Of a stretch of DNA of 64,000 nucleotides, positions 11,526 through 17,424 are shown piece after piece (position 1 is the stretch's first letter; each line of letters begins with the position of its first letter). The stretch covers positions 9,762,723 to 9,826,722 of the forward strand of contig NC_087066.1 in NCBI RefSeq assembly GCF_963678635.1, in the 5' to 3' direction. The notes under the pieces were generated by a model. That model made no database searches, was not told where the DNA came from, and worked only from the letters and a program-made list of their open reading frames with translations. The position numbers were made by a program, and so were the translations under genes. The stretch is from Symsagittifera roscoffensis (Eukaryota; Xenacoelomorpha; Acoela; Convolutidae).

Positions 11526-12343
11526 TGGCGCAGCCAGCAGGATTCGCAGCTCAAGATAACAGAACGGATATGGGAATTCCGGTATTTTGGGCGTCAGCGA
11601 ATCTAGACCCTCCGTGGCAATTCAAAATCTGGTTCGAACAATTTCTCATGGCGGTTACGGTCAAAGAAAATGTGAACCCAGAGATTAATTTGGAAGAACC
11701 AAAAGACCTATTAGAGGAAACACCACCACGCCCGGAAACACCCAGAGACGGAGAGCATGAAGATGCGAGGAACGCTAATATTCTTAGAGATAAGCTAGCA
11801 ATAGATAGAGTAGTATTGGAGAACGAAGAGAGAAAGACAAGAGTCCCACGAGTCGGACACAATGTCTTCTACAACGAAGTACAAAAGAAATTGGTGTCCA
11901 GATTTTTTTTGTCTTTGGGTACAGAGGGAAAGAAGAGATTCCTACAAAAGAACCCGCATGCTGAAATATCGAAAATGACGTTCAGGGAAATTACAGATTT
12001 GGCAGAAGTCTCGTTTCAAAAGGTAAAATGTGTAACATACGAAAGATACAAGCTATTTACGAGAATGCAAGAATCTGGAGAATCTCTGGAATCATTTCAC
12101 GCAGTGTTAACTGCACAAGCAGCCCGATCAGAACTGGGAGCATTGGAAAATGAAATAGTCCGAGACCTGTTCATTTCAAAAATGAAAAACATGACATTGC
12201 AGGACACGCTGACATTCGAGACTCTAGACCCGGAAGAGGTTCTGAAAAGGGCTATAAAATTCAGACGAACAAGAAAAGGGTATCAGACGAAGCTCCAGGC
12301 AAACGAAAAAACAAGGAACCTAAACGCTTTGGAGACCCGATAA
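11525..12343 (+). CDS. gag: Gag protein of gag-only Ty3/gypsy element
   Basis: 272 residues, starting MAQ with the ATG spanning the LTR/PBS boundary. The N-terminal block (VFWASANLDPPWQFKIWFEQ) and the central YERYKLFTRMQESGESLESF followed by EIVRDLFISKMKN match the Ty3/gypsy capsid fold region, whose usual form is Y-x-R-x-x-F-x-x-R-x-Q-x-x-G-E-S. No zinc knuckle is present in this frame. Capsid would package element RNA into virus-like particles. The start is homologous to the gag start at 40971, which supports it. After codon 272 a -1 frame continues coherent protein, so this ORF may be a truncated form of a longer Gag. Confidence 0.85.
   Translation: MAQPAGFAAQDNRTDMGIPVFWASANLDPPWQFKIWFEQFLMAVTVKENVNPEINLEEPKDLLEETPPRPETPRDGEHEDARNANILRDKLAIDRVVLENEERKTRVPRVGHNVFYNEVQKKLVSRFFLSLGTEGKKRFLQKNPHAEISKMTFREITDLAEVSFQKVKCVTYERYKLFTRMQESGESLESFHAVLTAQAARSELGALENEIVRDLFISKMKNMTLQDTLTFETLDPEEVLKRAIKFRRTRKGYQTKLQANEKTRNLNALETR
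11526..11541 (+). promoter_or_regulatory. Primer binding site of gag-only element
   Basis: TGGCGCAGCCAGCAGG abuts the LTR. TGGCGCAG is the complement of a tRNA 3' end (CTGCGCCA), as in tRNA-Ser-primed insect elements, with later positions diverged. The site overlaps the first codons of gag. Confidence 0.7.
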
Positions 12344-12522
12344 AGCATTCAATTAAAGAGATATCAGAAAATCTCACAGGGGGAGGACTTCTAAAGGAAG
12401 CACTTAAGGAATACAGAAATCAACTAAGAGACTTCAAGGATCGAAGCGATAGACCAATGGAATCAAAAGTAAGACAACTCGAAAGACACCTCTTCATGCG
12501 AAATTTGGGTATGCTACACTAG
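12276..12522 (+). pseudogene. Continuation of Gag in the -1 frame
   Basis: Beside the end of gag, the -1 frame reads KRKNKEPKRFGD then ENLTGGGLLKEALKEYRNQL and ERHLFMRNLGMLH before TAG at 12520-12522. It is basic and helical, like a Gag C-terminal or matrix-nucleocapsid linker. The overlap contains a run of six A followed by C, but in the gag frame the codons are GAA AAA ACA, not a canonical slippery heptamer. A one-base indel is therefore the simpler explanation than programmed frameshifting. Confidence 0.45.
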
Positions 12523-12575
12523 ACGAAGGGGTTGAATGGAACCCGAGTTGGGAAATAGAGTTGGAAGAAAACTGA
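12510..12575 (+). pseudogene. Short remnant of the deleted pol or 3' ORF
   Basis: A third frame reads YATLDEGVEWNPSWEIELEEN before TGA at 12573-12575. It lies where the end of the last ORF of a full element would be, so an internal deletion joining Gag to this tail could have created the short element. The assignment is inference. Confidence 0.3.
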
Positions 12576-12690
12576 GAATTCCATAAACTAAACCGTCAAT
12601 TAACCAAGAGACTTTCCTATGAACTGAGTATATTGAACTCTTTTTAAATAAATTATCCTACTTATGTTGTATAATTTATTTCCTCCACCG

Positions 12691-12699
12691 AGGGGGGTG
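12691..12699 (+). promoter_or_regulatory. Polypurine tract of gag-only element
   Basis: AGGGGGGTG directly abuts the 3' LTR, as expected of the plus-strand primer. Confidence 0.75.
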
Positions 12700-12957
12700 T
12701 GTCATACCGCTACTGCAGTAGCAGTATTTGTCTATGTATGTACAACCAACGTATGGTGCTTACTCATTACTTTTATGGTATGCTCAAGGTCATAGTGAGT
12801 GATGACATTGAGAATAAGTGAGAGATCAGAGTTCGTAACACTGATCTAGCCCTCAGTAACAAAATAAAACAAAAGAAAAAGAAAACCTAAATTCAATATT
12901 CCAAATACAGTATTGAATTACAACTTGTTTTCAACCGATATCGCAACGCATATCACA
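12700..12957 (+). repeat. 3' LTR of gag-only element
   Basis: 258 bp. Differs from the 5' LTR at three positions I could find (C/G in CAACC, T/C in GTTYGTAAC, T/C in CTAGCYCTC). Confidence 0.95.
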
Positions 12958-12962
12958 GCCAA
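12958..12962. repeat. Target-site duplication GCCAA, right
   Basis: Matches 11263-11267 exactly. Confidence 0.9.
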
Positions 12963-13375
12963 GAAAGCGCTAAAAACTACAAAAAATGCTTGTTTTTCAT
13001 TTTGAAATTAGCGTCGCTCCTTCTGCATGATGTGATTTTAGAACTATACAAAGGCGTAGAAAGTTTGTTATTGAGCATAGAAAAGTTTTAATAGCGCCAT
13101 CTGGGGTATTAAAATTCTGCAAAAAAAAATTGAAAAATATATTTCTTCTTTTTCATATTTTCAAGTCGTTTTTCTCCAAATAGTGTTGTCCAATTGCCAA
13201 TTTAATAATGATTATTTATATGACTGTTGAATATGACAAAGTTTTATTTTATTGTTTAGACCCTTTTATCACACCACGCAAAAAAAACACTATTTTGAAA
13301 AAATGTGCTTACTAAGAATATAGTTGGAACATTCTGTGGTACTTGCACAGTAACCTTCAATCGTTGTTCACTTTA
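12963..13375 (+). repeat. Dispersed repeat family X, copy B, right part
   Basis: Resumes after the LTR element. ATCACACCACGCAAAAAAA-ACAC and GGAACATTCTGTGGTACTTGCACAGTAACC correspond to 57840-57940 in copy C. Removing 11268-12962 restores one repeat. Confidence 0.5.
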
Positions 13376-13593
13376 TAGAAATGGTGTTATTAGAAACTTT
13401 GGTAAATATGGGATTTTCTAAGAAGCCTGAAAACAAACTAGATGTTAGTCTTATGATACGTTCTCAACTGATGTTTTTGGAGAAGGATTTGTTTCTCCAT
13501 TTTGTTTGCTTAATCAACCTCCCTTGGAAACAGTTTATTATAACTCTTGGATGACTTATATTTTCATAAGTCCATCAGCCAAAATTGAAAACC

Positions 13594-13597
13594 GTAG
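13594..13597. repeat. Target-site duplication GTAG of giant element, left
   Basis: GTAG directly outside the left LTR equals 32482-32485 directly outside the right LTR. Four bases is usual for errantivirus-type integrases. Confidence 0.85.
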
Positions 13598-13797
13598 TGA
13601 GTTATGTCTGGAGTGTATAACTCATAGAGTAATTTCGGATAGGGTACACCGTCTGCTCGTCACGCTATCTTATTTTCGGCCGGATAGATTCGTGCAACTT
13701 CTTAGTCTAATACCGATCCTAATCTTACTCTTATACTATCTAGTCTCAGGTTGTTTAACTAGTCTCTGCTAGGCTCAATAGATCTAGGGTATCCTGG

Positions 13798-13803
13798 TTT
13801 ATT
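13798..13803 (-). promoter_or_regulatory. Polyadenylation signal in 3' LTR
   Basis: Minus-strand AATAAA (context CGCAATAAACC), 200 bp from the inner edge as counted on the plus strand. The same hexamer lies at 32272-32277 in the other LTR. It would end element transcripts. Confidence 0.55.
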
Positions 13804-13864
13804 GCGGCTGCTGAAGTGCTCGGGAGAGTCCAACTAATTTCTAAGTTAAATTCAAATCTCTCTG

Positions 13865-13892
13865 GTGCTGAAATTACAAGTAACTTCAGCAC
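13865..13892. promoter_or_regulatory. LTR palindrome able to form a hairpin
   Basis: GTGCTGAAATTAC-AA-GTAACTTCAGCAC: 13-nt arms with a single mismatch and a 2-nt centre. An identical copy is at 32339-32366. In sense orientation it lies about 60-90 nt upstream of AATAAA, near where the R region would be expected. Confidence 0.6.
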
Positions 13893-14007
13893 TTACAAAT
13901 AAGTGGGTTGTTAGTTAGATGGATCATGATTGGTTAATATTAAATACTTTACATTGGTAAAATATCTAATTTATCCAATCATAAAATGTAGTTTAGATCA
14001 GGTTCCA

Positions 14008-15538
14008 CCCATCCGGGTTTTACAGAGTTTTTTAGAATAGTTCTTCTGCAATTCGAAGGATGGATGATGGACGTTGGTTTTTGGCGAACATCATTTTCTT
14101 CCGTTTCCTCTTTGTTAAAGAAGTTCCAGGAAGCTGGAGTTAGAGACATAAGACGTTGTGTCTTCTAGTGACAACGACTAAGTCTTTGCAACAAACTCAA
14201 ATCTGATTTCAGAATGGTTGGCTATGTCAGGTTTTTCTGTTCTGCGTGGAGAACTTCTTTTGTGTCTGATCTAGTTTGGGAATGGCGTGGAGATTGTGCG
14301 TGGAGGGGATGCCTGGTTACTCGGATCTGTACGTATACTTGAACATCGAGGTGGTCATTGGTCTAGTTCAATGAAGTCCTTTTCTGCGAAGTCAAGTCGT
14401 ACTCTAAATCCTTTGAGTTGTGATTGTGAGTGGCATATCGATTGTGGTTGGCCATTCTCTCTCGAGTGTAGTGGGGTCGTTTTGTCTTTAGATGTTCGTC
14501 CTTGGTGTTGTATTCTGATCTATGTATTGCATAATGTAATTTACATTTTATAAAACATTTATTAGTTTAATATTTTTTAATTATGATTTTAGTTAGTTGT
14601 TTTCACAAAAGCTTTTTGTTTTAGTTCGGTTATTTTGAAGAGTTACTCACACTTGAGTAGCTCTTATTAAAAATAGAGGTGTGGTCACAAAGCGTGGATG
14701 TAGCGCGGTGGGTTAGGCCGGCTATAGAGCATGCTCAGGACGTCCTTCCTGGTGGGTTAGGCCAGGAGTGGGAGTATGATTTCATGCGGTTTTTGTGAGG
14801 GGTCCTGTTATGTGACAACGTTTTATGTTGGGTTTGTTGTGGTTTTTCTTATTTCTTGTTGGTTATGTCCTTTTTCCAAAAAGCAAATTGTTCGTGGTAT
14901 GGGTTTGTCTTTCGACTTTTTTGTGTTTTATTATTTCTTTCTTAGACTTTATAATAGTCTTCAAAAGAATAAATTATCCAGTTTTAAACTGGGTTAATCC
15001 GGTTTGGGTACCGTTGGTTTCCTTTTCTTAGTCATGCTGTTATTCTATGATTTGTGGTATTTAGTAAGCTGCGTTGGTTAGTTTTGTTTAGTATATGATT
15101 CCTTTCCAACCGGGTTAAAGGAAAGTTTGAAACATGTTATTATATGTTAGAGTTGTTGAGTGTGAAAACTTGAAACTGAAATTCATTATTTTAAACAATT
15201 CTTCGTGGGCGAGCTGTGCGAGTGTGGATAGAATTTCTGTGCGAATGAATGAAAATATCAAAAGGTTAGTACTGCATTTGCATTTTATTAATTTACTGCA
15301 TAGAATTTGGAAATTTACTGCTAGTTATGGGGGAATTTTAAGTTACAAATTTTCATCATAATTAGATTTACTGCTTGTAGGGAAAATTTTAGTAATAAAT
15401 TTATTGCATTGGTATTAAATTTATAAATTTATAAGTGTAAGAGATTAATAGAATTTTTGAAATCTGTTTGATGAAATTTGCGATTTTTATTTGTCTTTTG
15501 TGGTTTTTGTAGGTGATTGTCGGATGAAGGCTAAAAAT
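14008..15538 (-). other. 3' region of giant element without a long sense ORF
   Basis: About 1.5 kb between the last accessory frame and the 3' LTR. The sense strand keeps the A/C-rich bias but has no frame above 60 codons that starts with ATG. The plus-strand frames seen here are antisense shadows. It contains a perfect 13-bp direct repeat GGTGGGTTAGGCC (14707-14719 and 14751-14763) in a small GC-rich patch. The bases before the LTR, GGATGGG in sense, could be a weak polypurine tract. Confidence 0.5.
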
Positions 15539-15616
15539 CTAAAGAAAACATGGATAAAGAATGGTGAGTTTTTAATATTTTAATTAGTTAGTAATATTCA
15601 TTTAATTCATACTTAC
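15539..15616 (-). other. Candidate 78-nt spliceosomal intron just after the last stop
   Basis: On the minus strand, TAA is followed by CAG/GTAAGTATG (donor at 15616). The branch consensus TACTAAC lies inside, and the candidate ends TTTTCTTTAG at 15539. All three signals are near-ideal and the length suits a small invertebrate intron. It would lie two nucleotides after the stop codon, so in a 3' UTR. It may instead be the intron of a captured host gene. Confidence 0.45.
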
Positions 15617-15619
15617 CTG

Positions 15620-16027
15620 TTAGTCGTCGGGGAAAAAACCGTGGGGGAAGATGTCGTGGATGAGATCGGAAGTTGTTAGTAGTTTAGCTAAGATGCGGAT
15701 GATATTTTTAGTCTGAAGCAGTGGCCAAAGCAATTGAAGTGCCTTAATAGTGGTTAGTTCTTCAGTGCCAACTGCAAACTCATAAGGTGTGTTTTGGATT
15801 AGATTATATAATTTGTGATTGAATTTAGTGTTGTGGATGAATTCTAAAATTGGGATTTCTATAGGTTGTACAAACTCGTGCGGGATAAGGAAGGGTCGGG
15901 ATTCTTCGGCGTTGAAGGTCTTGGTGATGGGACAGAAGATGTACATTTGGGTTATGGGATCATAATTGCGAAGAATACCATGAAGGTTAGTATCTTTAAT
16001 GCAATATGTGAAAATTAGGAAAAATGG
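15620..16027 (-). CDS. Giant element: C-terminal extension beyond an in-frame TGA
   Basis: Directly after TGA 16030-16028 the same frame stays open for 135 residues, beginning PFFLIFTYCIKD and ending HGFFPDD before TAA at 15622-15620. An internal ATG at 15946 could start a 108-residue form. The composition matches the upstream frame: A/C-rich codons, many Ile, Phe, Leu and Thr. The stop context is TGA-C, known to be leaky in eukaryotes, so readthrough is possible; a recent nonsense mutation is the alternative. No family recognised. Confidence 0.5.
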   Translation of the reverse strand, partial: PFFLIFTYCIKDTNLHGILRNYDPITQMYIFCPITKTFNAEESRPFLIPHEFVQPIEIPILEFIHNTKFNHKLYNLIQNTPYEFAVGTEELTTIKALQLLWPLLQTKNIIRILAKLLTTSDLIHDIFPHGFFPDD

Positions 16028-16999
16028 TCAAGTGTATTTGGAATTAATGAATTGAAAACGATGGTGTGGTTGTCTAGAGGGTGTGTGTAGGTCAAAGTGA
16101 TTTTGGATGAAGCGATAATAACTATATGTGTGGGTTTGTTTAGTGCGCAACATAATATCGTGTGAGCAGTGCAAATCTCTTTCGTGTGGTGCAAGGAAAT
16201 GAAAGGTTAGTGAAAATATTTGGAAGCGTTCTTTAAAACTTTCGTATGCTTGTGTGTCTGTTAGTGCTTCTGAAATAATGTGATCAAACTTTCGGTCGAA
16301 GATGTTTAGTGTAAATATATATGGTGTCTTGATGAAAAATTTCTCGGTAATTTGTGGATTAGCGAAGCGATCGTCGTCTAAGAATTGATCTTGGTTAGCT
16401 CTGATGATGTTGTGATCATAGTATTCGAGTGTATATTCGTTAGCTCTAGGTGCAGTGTGTGTTTTTAGTGATTTTTTATATCCAACGTAAGTAAATTGTC
16501 TAGCGGTTAGTGGTGTAGTGAGTCGATATAGCATGTCCGTATTTCGCTCTATATCGATGTGAGTGTTAGATAAAGGTAAGCAAAGAGGGTTAGTAAAATG
16601 ATAATATGAGGTCCAAGAGAGAGTGGGCATTAAAACGTATTCATCTACAAAGTTGCGTGTTTCGTTAGTGTCGTGGGGGGTGTTTAAGGTGTATTGTGGG
16701 AATGAGGGTAAGGTGATGGCTAAAAATTCTTTTGTGTTAGTATGCTTGGGGTGGTTGATGTATTCACGGGCTGTTCCTGGTTTTGCTGGGAAAGGATGGT
16801 TGGGGAACTTTCTTTTAAAAGTGCGGTAAGCTCTATTAGTGTTGAGTGAGGATTCAGTTGATGTGGATGATGGTGCTAATGATTCAGTATAATTTGAAGA
16901 GGGTGTAGGGGTAGGGGGTTGGATGAATTTATTGTGGAGGAGATTTGGTTTATTGTTGGGGTATGGAGGTGGTAGGGTTGTTGTTGAAGGGTAATAAAA
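16028..16999 (-). CDS. Giant element accessory frame, 323 codons, unrecognised
   Basis: Open from 16999 (after TAA 17002-17000) to TGA 16030-16028. The first ATG is codon 124 at 16630, giving a 200-residue protein if used. The earlier part (Pro/Ser/Thr-rich, then RTFKRKFPNHPFP and EYINHPKHTNTKEFL) is also clearly coding-like. Expression from a spliced leader or a frame change from the overlapping Pro/Ser-rich ORF (16876-17424) is therefore likely. It overlaps that ORF by 124 nt in the -1 frame, but I saw no canonical slippery heptamer there. The body is rich in His, Tyr, Phe and Asp with few cysteines and no obvious membrane segment. It resembles nothing I know. Confidence 0.6.
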   Translation of the reverse strand, partial: FYYPSTTTLPPPYPNNKPNLLHNKFIQPPTPTPSSNYTESLAPSSTSTESSLNTNRAYRTFKRKFPNHPFPAKPGTAREYINHPKHTNTKEFLAITLPSFPQYTLNTPHDTNETRNFVDEYVLMPTLSWTSYYHFTNPLCLPLSNTHIDIERNTDMLYRLTTPLTARQFTYVGYKKSLKTHTAPRANEYTLEYYDHNIIRANQDQFLDDDRFANPQITEKFFIKTPYIFTLNIFDRKFDHIISEALTDTQAYESFKERFQIFSLTFHFLAPHERDLHCSHDIMLRTKQTHTYSYYRFIQNHFDLHTPSRQPHHRFQFINSKYT

Positions 17000-17424
17000 T
17001 TATCTAGCTCTGGGGAGATTCGGGGGGTGTCTGGAGAATGAGATGATTGGTCAGAATGAAATGAGGAGTAGGTTGGGGTAGCTTGGGAAGCATAAGAGGG
17101 TGTGGAAGTGATTGGGTCAGGGTTATTGGATAATATGGGTTGAAAAGGGGGTTGAGAAAAATTAGAAGAGTTATGAAAATTATTGGATGGGGATGGTTCT
17201 GAGTCGGCAAATTCATCGGGGGTTTCAATATTCGGGTTATTGAGTTGTGAGATGGAATATAAAACTGAGATGTGTGAATTAGTGTCGGAATTCATGCCTG
17301 ATGTTACATTACTAGATGGAAAATCGGGTGGCGGAAAAGCAAAAAGTGGTATTATTGGGATTGTAGAGGTAAGATTGGTTGGGTGGGAATTTGATCGGTG
17401 TAGTGATCCAAGTTGGCGGCTCAT
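16876..17424 (-). CDS. Giant element accessory protein, Pro/Ser-rich, started on the Env stop
   Basis: 182 residues from MSRQLGSLHRSNSH. The ATG at 17424 overlaps the TGA of the Env-like gene as ATGA, the arrangement used for termination-reinitiation. The protein is low-complexity: Pro, Ser, Thr, Asn and Gln dominate, with no cysteine-rich or membrane segment. It looks intrinsically disordered, like a phosphoprotein or transactivator. Its 3' third overlaps the 323-codon frame in another register, so its own translation needs testing. Confidence 0.6.
   Translation of the reverse strand: MSRQLGSLHRSNSHPTNLTSTIPIIPLFAFPPPDFPSSNVTSGMNSDTNSHISVLYSISQLNNPNIETPDEFADSEPSPSNNFHNSSNFSQPPFQPILSNNPDPITSTPSYASQATPTYSSFHSDQSSHSPDTPRISPELDNFITLQQQPYHLHTPTINQISSTINSSNPLPLHPLQIILNH

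Larger units (their letters stand above)
11268..12957 (+). mobile_element. Gag-only non-autonomous Ty3/gypsy LTR element
   Basis: Two 258-bp LTRs (11268-11525 and 12700-12957) begin TGT and end ACA, and I counted three differences between them. They are flanked by the perfect 5-bp duplication GCCAA. A primer site follows the left LTR and a polypurine tract AGGGGGG precedes the right LTR. The 1.2-kb interior encodes Gag and then frame-shifted remnants, with no protease, reverse transcriptase or integrase. It must depend on an autonomous relative for movement. About 1.2% LTR divergence implies a recent insertion, placed within family X copy B. Confidence 0.93.
13598..14007 (-). repeat. 3' LTR of giant element
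   Basis: 410 bp. On the sense (minus) strand it starts TGGAACCTGATC and ends CATAACTCA. It contains a 28-bp near-perfect palindrome (13865-13892) and AATAAA at 13803-13798. Confidence 0.95.

Noticed and set aside
11551-11862. Minus-strand 103-residue frame opposite gag
   Set aside because: Shadow of the gag ORF on the other strand.
14287-15361. Plus-strand frames in the 3' region of the giant element, as an antisense gene
   Set aside because: T/G-rich antisense of the biased element strand with no recognisable protein. A splice-like plus segment at 15514-15565 has good signals but no coherent chain.
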